Source: Pseudobdellovibrionaceae bacterium
GTDB taxonomy: Bacteria > Bdellovibrionota > Bdellovibrionia > Bdellovibrionales > UBA1609
Length of the DNA: 64,000 bases
Assembly (NCBI GenBank): GCA_020635055.1
Contig: JACKAN010000007.1
Span: 1-64,000, forward strand
Direction of reading: 5' to 3'
Below, piece after piece: positions 43,955-52,288 of this stretch. A program made the position numbers and the translations under genes. The first letter of the stretch is position 1, and each line of letters starts with the position of its first letter. A model generated the notes under the pieces. It saw nothing but the letters and a program-made list of their open reading frames with translations. It ran no database searches and was not told where the DNA came from.

Positions 43955-44027
43955 CTTCTAAGCATTCAGTAAATGTGCCAGATGAGTTAAAAAATAAGCC
44001 ATTTCCACCCTATAAATATTTGAAAAC

Positions 44028-44046
44028 AGTGCCATTTTTTGGCACT
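44028..44046 (+). promoter_or_regulatory. Perfect hairpin just upstream of the lgt start
   Basis: AGTGCCA-TTTTT-TGGCACT forms a 7-bp stem with a 5-base T loop, ending 10 bases before the ATG at 44057, in the ribosome-loading zone. No Shine-Dalgarno is visible between hairpin and ATG, so it may affect initiation. Confidence 0.45.
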
Positions 44047-44056
44047 ATCAAAAAAG

Positions 44057-44833
44057 ATGTTTCCTTTTATACACTTGGCTCAAGGGGTGCTTATCCCCAC
44101 TTATTTTTTAGTTATTTCCTTAGCCTACATGATATGTACCCTATGGCTTTATATGCGTGCTGACCAGTTTCAGCTCTCACACAGCCATGTATTAGATCTT
44201 TGTTTAATCATTATGGTCAGCGGCTTCTTGGGAGCTCGACTCCTTCATGTGATTTACGAACACCCGGATTACTACTTCAAAGTACCCTCACAGATATTTA
44301 AATTCTGGCAGGGGGGATTTGTTTTTTATGGTGGTTTACTGGCTTCAATATTGGCAAGCTTATATTTTTTAAAGTTTAAAAAGCAAAATATACCGCAGTG
44401 GATGGATCTTTTAGCACCTGTTATTGTATTCGGCTATATCATTGGACGTTTTGCAACATTATTATCGGGCAGTGGATATGGTCACCCCACAAATTTACCT
44501 TGGGCCATTGTGTATCCACCTGGTCCGGAGGCACCATCGGGAATTCCACTTCATCCAACACCTATCTATTCTATTTTATGGAACTCATTAGCTTTAATCT
44601 TTATATTAATAGCCCAGAAAAAATCTCTGAGATTTTTTAGTTTTAAAGGGAGTTATCTTTTGGCCTATGGTGTATATCATGGTATCGGGCGTTTAATAAT
44701 TGAACAGTTCCGTGATGATTTTAGGGGAAGTCGCTTGCTGGGTTTGAGTGTTTCTTCTTGGATAAGCGTGATTCTGATTATATGTTGTATATTTATCTAT
44801 GCAAAAATGTACAAATCAAGATCCATTTCCTAA
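44057..44833 (+). CDS. lgt: Prolipoprotein diacylglyceryl transferase
   Basis: Transfers diacylglyceryl to the lipobox cysteine of prolipoproteins in the inner membrane. 258 residues with about seven membrane helices. Conserved patches are SGFLGARLLHVIYEHPDYY, the active-site FWQGGFVFYGGLL, FGYIIGRFATLLSGSGYGHPTN (in parts) and the C-terminal YGVYHGIGRLIIEQFRDD. The central signature is the 'GxPTxxPWAivyP' form, common outside enterobacteria, in place of the GRIGNFINGE form. ATG at 44057 used; the TTG at 44039 lies inside a hairpin. lspA is in the same window at 51773. Confidence 0.92.
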   Translation: MFPFIHLAQGVLIPTYFLVISLAYMICTLWLYMRADQFQLSHSHVLDLCLIIMVSGFLGARLLHVIYEHPDYYFKVPSQIFKFWQGGFVFYGGLLASILASLYFLKFKKQNIPQWMDLLAPVIVFGYIIGRFATLLSGSGYGHPTNLPWAIVYPPGPEAPSGIPLHPTPIYSILWNSLALIFILIAQKKSLRFFSFKGSYLLAYGVYHGIGRLIIEQFRDDFRGSRLLGLSVSSWISVILIICCIFIYAKMYKSRSIS

Positions 44834-44979
44834 TAGTTTTTATAGATATTTTAAATTTTTGTTTGAAACCATAACTCCAATGAATAATTCTGCGTTGTCC
44901 CACTTATTAATGACTTTTAATTTTAAATAGTTTTATTTAGTGTTAAAAATAAAAATCTACTTATTTAATTGAGATAAAA

Positions 44980-45945
44980 ATGAAAAAGAAGTTACAAGTT
45001 ATATTGTTCATTATTCTAAGTTTCACTTATGAAGTAGGTTTTGCTCAAGAGAACAGCCAATCCGTCACATTACCTGATGGAACTGTTGCTACTTATGAAA
45101 AGCCAGATTGGAAAACCATTTTTATGGAACTTCCACATTCCACCTTAGAAACTTTAAAATTAGCTTTTGCACCAGATACATTTTGGCCATGGATGGGAAT
45201 TTTAAGTTCTACTGCCGTACTTTATGAATATGATGAAGATATTTTGTTAGATGTTCAAAAACAGGGTCGAAACTTAGGCTTTGGCAATGCTGACAATACT
45301 AAAACTATTCTTAGAGCTGGTGATATAAATTTAATTCGTGTTCCCACAGATACGGGCTCATTTCTTTACTTTATTGGAGATGGCTGGACTCAGGTATTTG
45401 TGACAGCTTCATTTTTTTATTATGGCGTTTCAAGAAATGACTATCGAGCATGGAATACCTCATATCAAATAGTTCATGGTTTATTTCTTTCGACCTTTTA
45501 CAATCAATTTTTAAAGCGAGCTACAGGACGAGAAGCTCCTACCAATCGTACAGAACCACGGGGACGTTGGCGACCTTTCCCTAGTATAAAGACTTATAGT
45601 GAACACACTGCGGACTACGATGCCATGCCCAGTGGACATGTAATGACGGGCACTATGGTTATGACTATTATTAATGAAAACTATCCAGAATACTCTCATA
45701 TCACCTTACCCATTGGGATAAGTTTATTATCCTTGTTATCCTGGCAAATGATGAACAATGGCGTACACTGGGCTAGTGATTATCCCCTGGGGATAGCGAT
45801 GGGTATTTTTTATGGAAAATACGTAGCCAATCAATGGAAGCATAAAAGTGAAAAACTTTTAGAGGCCTCTAATAAATCAAATTTTCACATATTACCCATA
45901 GTGCAAAGTAACATGCTAGGTGCAACTTTGAGTTATGATTTCTAA
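44980..45945 (+). CDS. Exported PAP2-family phosphatase
   Basis: 321 residues with a cleavable signal (LQVILFIILSFTYEVGFA-QE) and a C-terminal PAP2 domain with membrane helices. The three phosphatase motifs are readable: KRATGREAP (motif 1, with Glu for Arg-Pro variation), MPSGHVMTG (motif 2) and NNGVHWASDYPLG (motif 3, general His and Asp kept, the Ser-Arg of SRxxxxxH replaced). Such enzymes dephosphorylate undecaprenyl pyrophosphate, phosphatidate or lipid A. Convergent with another PAP2 gene, ends overlapping by 4 bp. Substrate not assignable. Confidence 0.82.
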   Translation: MKKKLQVILFIILSFTYEVGFAQENSQSVTLPDGTVATYEKPDWKTIFMELPHSTLETLKLAFAPDTFWPWMGILSSTAVLYEYDEDILLDVQKQGRNLGFGNADNTKTILRAGDINLIRVPTDTGSFLYFIGDGWTQVFVTASFFYYGVSRNDYRAWNTSYQIVHGLFLSTFYNQFLKRATGREAPTNRTEPRGRWRPFPSIKTYSEHTADYDAMPSGHVMTGTMVMTIINENYPEYSHITLPIGISLLSLLSWQMMNNGVHWASDYPLGIAMGIFYGKYVANQWKHKSEKLLEASNKSNFHILPIVQSNMLGATLSYDF

Positions 45946-47219
45946 AGATTGTAACCCATGCCAAAATAAATTGAATCAAAAGAAGAATCCGAAATAATAT
46001 CAACGGCATTCTGAGTATTTTTTGAATCCCCCAGAGTCAATTTTCGTACAAAGTGTTGCCATCGAGTGATGATTTCCCAACGCCTATCCAACTTGTATTT
46101 CAAATCCACTTCCAACTTTGAGAACTTGTTATGACTATCATCAAACCAGTTCAATTTTAATAGACTGCTAAGTGAATTTGAATAATTCCAGCCCAATTGC
46201 CCAATTAAATTTCCAATAAAACCTATACGTTCACTCAAGTAATGATGGCTTGACTGCAGTGATGTGATTTCTATTTTGCCATAATTTGTAAAGAGCCCCA
46301 TTCCGGCAAATAAATTTACTGGACCTAAATTATAAACTTTTCTGGTGTAATCCAACTCTAAATTGTATTGAGTCCAATTAAATTCGGTAAGTTCACTATT
46401 TTGAAAGATAGTATTTTCATATTGGAGATCATTTGAGGGATTTCCTCTTACCAAATGTTGATAGGGGTCTATAGAAATAAGAATTTTACCTTTTTTATTT
46501 AAATTAAACTGAAATTCGAGAAGCGAAGTATAAGAGTCTTTTTTTTCGTTTTGTAAATTAGCAATATCGTAGTCCAATTTATTTTCATCATTTATTTTTA
46601 AAGATTTTATAAAAGTGGGACCCAAGAAAGCTTTTAGTTGAAATTCATTTTTCTTGAGAAGTTGAATTGAATCCTCAAGTGGAACTTCTAAATTCACTTG
46701 GAACTCATCTTGAGTTTTAGAAAAGTGAATTTCAATATTGTCTGGCTCAGTAAAATACTCATTAAATAAGTAGGCGATTATGCCCCCAGCAAGAACGTCG
46801 TCCGCATAGTGGTTTTTTGAATCAATGCGACTATAGCCAACAAATCCAGCAAGCAAGTAAGCAGGAATTCCAAATTTGTAACCAAAGCGTGAATAAATAT
46901 AAGCCGCTCCACTTACGGCAGCAAATGTATGACCCGATGGGAAGGATTTTTCATTGTCGCCGTTAGGTCTTCTTTTTTTAAGTGTATTTTTAATAATATG
47001 CGTGGTGAGTAAGCCATAAGAAAATGATTTTACAAAACGTTTATAACTTAAATTGTATGGAGTATTTTCATCTTCCAACCCATAAGCGCTTAAAAATGCG
47101 CTTATGGGAATTGCAATTTGTAAATAATCACCAGCTTTTTCGATATCATCATAGGCCTGCCCACTATAAGGTACTAAATGAATAAAAAATATTAAAATTA
47201 ATAATCTTCTATTAAACAT
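45942..47219 (-). CDS. PAP2-family phosphatase with a C-terminal beta-rich domain
   Basis: 425 residues: signal peptide (LLILIFFIHLVPYSGQA), a PAP2 domain (about 25-160) with KKRRPNGD (motif 1), KSFPSGHTFAA (motif 2) and SRIDSKNHYADDVLAG (motif 3, all canonical), then about 250 residues of amphipathic beta strands ending GMGYNL, which look like an outer-membrane barrel. The fusion would place a lipid phosphatase at the outer membrane. It overlaps the EamA-like gene upstream by one base, so they are in one operon running from 50920 or earlier. Confidence 0.82.
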   Translation of the reverse strand: MFNRRLLILIFFIHLVPYSGQAYDDIEKAGDYLQIAIPISAFLSAYGLEDENTPYNLSYKRFVKSFSYGLLTTHIIKNTLKKRRPNGDNEKSFPSGHTFAAVSGAAYIYSRFGYKFGIPAYLLAGFVGYSRIDSKNHYADDVLAGGIIAYLFNEYFTEPDNIEIHFSKTQDEFQVNLEVPLEDSIQLLKKNEFQLKAFLGPTFIKSLKINDENKLDYDIANLQNEKKDSYTSLLEFQFNLNKKGKILISIDPYQHLVRGNPSNDLQYENTIFQNSELTEFNWTQYNLELDYTRKVYNLGPVNLFAGMGLFTNYGKIEITSLQSSHHYLSERIGFIGNLIGQLGWNYSNSLSSLLKLNWFDDSHNKFSKLEVDLKYKLDRRWEIITRWQHFVRKLTLGDSKNTQNAVDIISDSSFDSIYFGMGYNL

Positions 47220-47638
47220 TAAAATGCCAATACAATGGAGCCAACTACGATCAGGAGCCCGCCAATAATTGTTTTTAATTTTATCGTTTCACCTAAAAAA
47301 ATAAATGAGAGTAAAATTACAAACGCAACACTTAACTTATCTATAGGCGCAACTTTTGAAGCGGGTCCTAATTGTAAGGCGCGATAATAGCAAAGCCAAG
47401 ATGCACCAGTAGCCATTGCTGATAAAAATAAAAAAAATAATGATTTTTTGTTGATAGTGTCAAAAGCCACCCATTCTTTACGGATAGATACAATTATTAA
47501 AGTCATTACTACTATAATAATTGTGCGGAGAAATGTAGCGTAATTAGAGTTTATATTGGTGACACCAATTTTACCAAAGATGGCAGTAAGAGCGGCAAAC
47601 ACAGCAGAAGCTAGGGCAAAAACTCTCCAATCATTCAT
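47219..47638 (-). CDS. Single-domain EamA/DMT-family membrane protein
   Basis: 139 residues with about five membrane helices, one EamA repeat rather than the usual two. LGPASKVAPIDKLSVAFVILLSFIFLGE (in parts) is the typical C-terminal EamA half. Single-repeat members dimerise, like EmrE. The ATG at 47638 (MNDWRVF) has AAGGTAGG 7 bases upstream; the frame reaches 47656. It may flip a lipid-linked or small metabolite, judging by PAP2 and ATP-grasp neighbours, which is inference. Confidence 0.82.
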   Translation of the reverse strand: MNDWRVFALASAVFAALTAIFGKIGVTNINSNYATFLRTIIIVVMTLIIVSIRKEWVAFDTINKKSLFFLFLSAMATGASWLCYYRALQLGPASKVAPIDKLSVAFVILLSFIFLGETIKLKTIIGGLLIVVGSIVLAF

Positions 47639-47671
47639 TGGTAAACCTACCTTCATTTGTTCTAATCCAAA

Positions 47672-48616
47672 TTAACTCAAATTTTCTACAGACCATTTGA
47701 CTCTATCTTTACAAGATAAATTAGGGGGGGCTTCTTTTAAAACCTTATTAATAATACCCCTTAATCCTTTTTGATTGGCTAACTGAATAGAAAGTCCTGG
47801 GCGAGCATTCATCTCGAGTAATAAAGCACCTTTATTTTTATCAATTACAATATCAACACCCAAATAGCCAATACGAGCTATCTCAGAACTTCTTGCTGCT
47901 AAATTAAGTACTTCATTCCACAATGGCATTTGTAAGCCAATAAGTTTTGTATGTGTATCCGGATGACTATGCACTGTTCTATTATTTTGAACAGAATGAA
48001 ATATTTGTCCTGTGCGTAGGTTTATGCCGCCCCCCACAGCTCCTAAGTGGAGATTACCCCTTCCACCAGATAGTAAGGTCGGGAAGCGAATCATTGCCAT
48101 AATTGGAAAACCCAGTAGTACGATCACTCGAATATCGGGAATTCCTGAATTGGTCACTGCTATAAACTCATTGATATTGGATATTTTTTCTTGGACAAGA
48201 ATAAAATCTTTATGACCCTTCAGAGAGTAAAGACCACTGAGAATTCCAGATAAATAATGTTTAAATTCATTGAGTTTTAAAGAACCCAAGCGGGAAGTGT
48301 GGAATATAGCCTTACTAAAATCTTCATCGCTAGTGATGCTATCTACAATGAGAATACCTCCACCTTGGGAGCCCTCAGCAGGTTTGACAACAAAACTAGA
48401 TTCTAAAAGCGAAAGATTTTGCAGCTTTTTTTTAAGCTGTCCATGGGATTCAATGAAAAGAATATTTTCAGGAACGGGAACACCCTGTTCTAAAGATTTT
48501 TTTGCAGTTAAGATTTTGTTGTCAACAATAGGATAGTCCTCACGTCGATTGTATTTTTGAATCAACTGAGAAATGCGATAATTATTGGTTAAAATATCCT
48601 TGTTAAACTTGATCAT
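47672..48616 (-). CDS. RimK-related ATP-grasp ligase (alpha-L-glutamate ligase-like)
   Basis: 314 residues. The ATP-grasp fold is seen in SSFVVKPAEGSQGGGILIV (ATP-binding Lys and glycine-rich loop), FILVQEKISNINEF (hinge) and IDKNKGALLLEMNARPGLSIQLAN (metal-binding Glu/Asn). An HLGAVGGGINLRTG loop is typical of the 'rimK-related' family found beside inactive transglutaminase genes. Such enzymes make amide bonds between carboxylates and amino groups. Placed 4 bp after the 7TM gene and coupled to it. Confidence 0.88.
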   Translation of the reverse strand: MIKFNKDILTNNYRISQLIQKYNRREDYPIVDNKILTAKKSLEQGVPVPENILFIESHGQLKKKLQNLSLLESSFVVKPAEGSQGGGILIVDSITSDEDFSKAIFHTSRLGSLKLNEFKHYLSGILSGLYSLKGHKDFILVQEKISNINEFIAVTNSGIPDIRVIVLLGFPIMAMIRFPTLLSGGRGNLHLGAVGGGINLRTGQIFHSVQNNRTVHSHPDTHTKLIGLQMPLWNEVLNLAARSSEIARIGYLGVDIVIDKNKGALLLEMNARPGLSIQLANQKGLRGIINKVLKEAPPNLSCKDRVKWSVENLS

Positions 48617-48620
48617 TGGT

Positions 48621-50213
48621 CTAGGTTTTCTTTAGTATTTCTTTAAAGCGAAAAAATTCGTTTAAGCGAAAGCCAGTATAGCTACCAATAAATACATTCA
48701 AGCCAATAGTTATCAATAGCAATTCAGGATTATTAAAAATAATTAAACTTAATATATCTATGGAAAATACCGCATAACAAAGAGTAGAGATCAGCATGGT
48801 TCCCAAAAAAGTTTTAATTGTATTCTTAACTCCCTCTTCACGCAGAAGTATCATAAATCTTTCTGTAAAAACGCTCACAATCACAATGGGGAAATAATTA
48901 AGTGAGTAGTTCGTATTGGAGTCTTGATCCAGTTGGGCCGTAATCAACGCAAAACCGACATACATTATAATAACCACAGTTAACATAATGGACAGCCTCG
49001 GAACAGCAAGTAAGTAAAGCTTATTTAGTAAGAAGTGTAAAATTATTCCTACAATAAATACAGAAATCAAAAATATAAAGCTTGCAATGAAAGCCGTTTC
49101 TAAAAAGAAAAGCGTGAGGAGTATGGGAGTGAACACCCCAAAAGTGATAATACCTATAAGGTTTCTAGCTATAGACAAAATAAGTGTTCCCAATGGGATT
49201 AACAATAGTGTGAAAAATATATTTTGCGTACCCAATGGCAATCTATAAAGAGAAAGAGAGGAGTAATGATCATAATGACTGATTGTTTTTTCATAATATT
49301 CTTTTGAATCAAAAAAAGTTTTTCTGATAGGTTTGACTTGTATACTGTAATAATCCCTAGAATTAAAAAGTTCCAAAGCGGGAGTTATATCCCGATGAAT
49401 TAATAAAAAATTCTTAGGCATAGTTCCGATATTAGGAAAATCTGGATGAAAAAACATCCACTTATCACCCATGTAGTATTCATTAATGAACAACCTCATG
49501 TGTTTTACTTTTTTGTCACTTTCAGCATCAATAACTGTTGTGCCAAATGAAATTCTTGTTGGAATATTATTTAAACGGCAAAGAGCCATAAATAATTTAG
49601 CCTGATTTAAAGAATCACCATTTTTCATTTCAATGACTTCTTTAAAATCTTGTATTTCAGGTTTAATTACAAATTCATCCAAAATAAAATAAGCAATTTT
49701 ATCAAAAATTTCTTGTTGATTATCATCCTTATATATAATTGAAGAGTTTAATGTTTTTAGGTGAGCTAACTCATCCTCTGAGAGTGAGGACAATGAAAGA
49801 TAGTGGGATTTGGCTTCTTCATCCAAAAAGGTGTTTTTTAAAGGCACTCTTTGATTGGTGATAAGAATAGAAGCTTCAATTTTAAAATTTTGATATTTTA
49901 AAAGATCATCTTTACTTACTTCGAAGAGTTTCCCAGTAGAGGTTTCTAAAATACTTCCGTGTTTTTGGTTTTCAATTTTCAAATCGGTCAAGTACTGACT
50001 GTCTAAATTGGGTGGAATGGGTAAGTATATCTTATCTGGCAATTGGTTTTCTAATAAACTATAGGCAGTTTTATTGATTTTAATATCATAGCGCCAATTG
50101 TTTTGTGATTTATATGGCAAAAAAGGAATTTTTAAAAAATAAATTTTGTAAAACAAAATACCAATTGAAGCAAAAATCAAGATAACAGCTGTAAGTATGG
50201 CTTTCTTATTCAC
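48621..50213 (-). CDS. Inactive-transglutaminase / 7TM membrane protein
   Basis: 530 residues. An N-terminal anchor helix (about 8-28) precedes a periplasmic transglutaminase-like domain (about 40-290), in which the region NGDSLNQAKLFMALCRLNNIP (in parts) has Ser where the catalytic Cys would be expected. Seven membrane helices follow (about 320-520). This architecture is the partner of RimK-related ATP-grasp ligases and retropepsin-like proteases. It overlaps the protease gene by 4 bp. The module is thought to work on peptide or amide substrates at the envelope; the substrate is unknown. Confidence 0.85.
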   Translation of the reverse strand: MNKKAILTAVILIFASIGILFYKIYFLKIPFLPYKSQNNWRYDIKINKTAYSLLENQLPDKIYLPIPPNLDSQYLTDLKIENQKHGSILETSTGKLFEVSKDDLLKYQNFKIEASILITNQRVPLKNTFLDEEAKSHYLSLSSLSEDELAHLKTLNSSIIYKDDNQQEIFDKIAYFILDEFVIKPEIQDFKEVIEMKNGDSLNQAKLFMALCRLNNIPTRISFGTTVIDAESDKKVKHMRLFINEYYMGDKWMFFHPDFPNIGTMPKNFLLIHRDITPALELFNSRDYYSIQVKPIRKTFFDSKEYYEKTISHYDHYSSLSLYRLPLGTQNIFFTLLLIPLGTLILSIARNLIGIITFGVFTPILLTLFFLETAFIASFIFLISVFIVGIILHFLLNKLYLLAVPRLSIMLTVVIIMYVGFALITAQLDQDSNTNYSLNYFPIVIVSVFTERFMILLREEGVKNTIKTFLGTMLISTLCYAVFSIDILSLIIFNNPELLLITIGLNVFIGSYTGFRLNEFFRFKEILKKT

Positions 50214-50920
50214 TTTTTTCCACCCAATAACCGCGACTGGGAAACATCTACAAGATAATCTCCAATTAGTAAGTTGCGTCCGATAAGAAATTTATGTTTT
50301 AAATCTGTACGATCATTTAGATTTACATTGGATTTAATAACTCTATCACCAAAGCGCAAACTCATTTCAACCACATAGCGAACGTCACTGTTTCCAGAAG
50401 TGCTTTTAACTACTGATTTTTTTATTACTTTGTCGACAAAAGAATGAGTTTTATCCTCTGAGTCCGTAGTCTCGAATTCTACATAAAGTTCACCATCAAT
50501 GGTTTTTTCTTTGATGTTGAATGCATGAAGAGAATTCGTTTGCGCACCCGTATCCACTCGAGCCTTAAAGCGAGCTTTGCCATCTTCAGTTTCAATCCAC
50601 TCCACTCTTCCGATAAGAGTTCTCTTTAACAACTCACCTTTATCGAGTTTTTGTTTTTTAATTTCTTTTTTTGAATAGAGTCGGATTTCTCTTAACTCTG
50701 GAATGATTTCAGACCTAATAATTTTTCTAAGGTTTTTTTCACGCTCGTCCTCAAGATTTTTTTTGCATTCATTAAGATTATTAATAGCCGCTTTTATTTC
50801 GTTTACATTAGAATCAGAATTAGAATTTATATTGGGTACGTGTTGACAAGCTGTAGAGATCAACAAGGTGGGTAAAATCAGAAAACAATAAATTTTAAAT
50901 AAACTCAAATTTCGAAACAT
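50210..50920 (-). CDS. Retropepsin-like aspartic protease (RimB/PF05618 type) lipoprotein
   Basis: 236 residues with a lipobox-like ISTAC (Cys near residue 25), a charged helical linker, then the protease domain (about 95-235). The active site is FKARVDTGAQTNSLHAF (Asp-Thr-Gly), followed by IGRNLLIGDYLVDVSQS near the end. The family was once called 'ATP-dependent zinc protease', but the DTGA motif is that of single-domain aspartic proteases. First gene of the three-gene module, translationally coupled to the 7TM gene by a 4-bp overlap. Confidence 0.85.
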   Translation of the reverse strand: MFRNLSLFKIYCFLILPTLLISTACQHVPNINSNSDSNVNEIKAAINNLNECKKNLEDEREKNLRKIIRSEIIPELREIRLYSKKEIKKQKLDKGELLKRTLIGRVEWIETEDGKARFKARVDTGAQTNSLHAFNIKEKTIDGELYVEFETTDSEDKTHSFVDKVIKKSVVKSTSGNSDVRYVVEMSLRFGDRVIKSNVNLNDRTDLKHKFLIGRNLLIGDYLVDVSQSRLLGGKK

Positions 50921-50978
50921 CCTTAATCTATATTTTGTAACATATTATAAGTTATTTTTTCCAAGAAATAAATAATTA

Positions 50979-51770
50979 TTAAAAAGTCTTAAGAATAAGC
51001 TGGGTGGCTAACAATGCGAGTAAAATTCCAAAAATATACTTTTTATTTTTATCTGAAGTTAGCTTATTTAATTTGACTCCCCATGAAGAGGTAATCAAAG
51101 ATCCAGAGAAAATGATTCCGATCAGAGCCCAGTTACTTTGACCTAATTGGAAAGCTTGGAAAATACTTGGATTCGTCGGAGGTGGAATGAGTACAAAGTG
51201 CATAAGTGCCGTAGCTGAAGCTACAATCATTAATAAATTATTATAAGCCGGAACTAACTTAGATGGCATTTTGTATATCATTAGGAAGGTTGGAACAAGT
51301 ATAGTTCCACCACCTAATCCTGTTAGGCCAGTAATAATTCCTACAAAAAAGCCAATAAGTAAACCAACTATGGTTTTGGGTGAATGGAGGTCACTTTTAG
51401 TTTCAGGGGTTTTAATAAACAAAATTTTAATAGTTACAAAAACAAGTATTAAGGCAAAAATACGTTTTAACCATAGGTCTGAAATTAACTGGGTTAATTG
51501 TGTTCCCGTTAATGCTCCCAAAATGAGTCCAGGTATTAAGGGAGCGTATATTTTAATTTGAAAGCGGACTCCGGACCTGAGAAAAAGTACCGAGTTAAAT
51601 GTAGAATTTAATATTATAACTCCCAAAGAACTACCGATCACTGTTGCAGCAGTTAACTGAGGAAAATAACTGTACAGTACGGGCACTATAATGGCCGCAC
51701 CACCTATGCCAAAATAACTGGAAACAAGTCCAGTGCATAATCCTAGAAGTAATAAATAAATGTATTCCAA
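50979..51770 (-). CDS. TauE/SafE-family membrane exporter
   Basis: 263 residues with about eight membrane helices. The duplicated family motif is seen as GLVSSYFGIGGAAIIVPVL near the N-terminus and GIITGLTGLGGGTILVPTFL in the middle. Members export sulfite, sulfoacetate or other organosulfur anions or are uncharacterised. It starts 2 bp before the lspA stop, so it is probably the last gene of an ileS-lspA-tauE unit by strand and spacing. Substrate unknown. Confidence 0.9.
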   Translation of the reverse strand: MEYIYLLLLGLCTGLVSSYFGIGGAAIIVPVLYSYFPQLTAATVIGSSLGVIILNSTFNSVLFLRSGVRFQIKIYAPLIPGLILGALTGTQLTQLISDLWLKRIFALILVFVTIKILFIKTPETKSDLHSPKTIVGLLIGFFVGIITGLTGLGGGTILVPTFLMIYKMPSKLVPAYNNLLMIVASATALMHFVLIPPPTNPSIFQAFQLGQSNWALIGIIFSGSLITSSWGVKLNKLTSDKNKKYIFGILLALLATQLILKTF

Positions 51771-51772
51771 TT

Positions 51773-52288
51773 TTATGTTTTAATTTGAGTTTTTTGCTTT
51801 TTTTCTTCTTGCCACTGTATAAACATTAAATACATAAGTATTCCAATGCCAACAACAATAGCGGAATCAGCAATGTTAAACGCAGGATAAGTCCATTTTC
51901 TTTCAAAGTGAAAGTCTAGAAAATCTATAACATATCGAAAGCGTAGACGATCAATGTAATTTCCAATGGCACCACCACAAACAAGGGATAGGGCCACATT
52001 TTGTACGCGGTCATCATCATTAATGCCGTGTAAAATATAAATAATAAAAACAACGGCAACAGGAGGCATCGTTAAAAAAAATATGTTTCTAAAAGTGTCA
52101 GCGGATTCTCTAAAAATTCCAAAAGCAGCCCCTTCATTTCTCACATAGGTAATGTCAAAGAAATCAGGGAAAATGGTTAAAGATTCACCGAGTAAAAAAT
52201 GAGTGTGAACATACATTTTTGTTAACTGGTCTAAGGCAATTATGAATCCACAGATAGATATAAGGATTAAATATTTTTTTTTCATCAT
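51773..52288 (-). CDS. lspA: Lipoprotein signal peptidase (SPase II)
   Basis: Cleaves signal peptides of lipidated prolipoproteins. 170-171 residues with four membrane helices. Conserved blocks: ALDQLTKMYV, YVRNEGAAFGIF, the first catalytic Asp in GGAIGNYIDRLRFRYVIDFL (in parts) and the second in AFNIADSAIVVG. The start overlaps the ileS stop as ATGA. The ileS-lspA pair is a widely conserved arrangement. Confidence 0.96.
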   Translation of the reverse strand: MMKKKYLILISICGFIIALDQLTKMYVHTHFLLGESLTIFPDFFDITYVRNEGAAFGIFRESADTFRNIFFLTMPPVAVVFIIYILHGINDDDRVQNVALSLVCGGAIGNYIDRLRFRYVIDFLDFHFERKWTYPAFNIADSAIVVGIGILMYLMFIQWQEEKKQKTQIKT

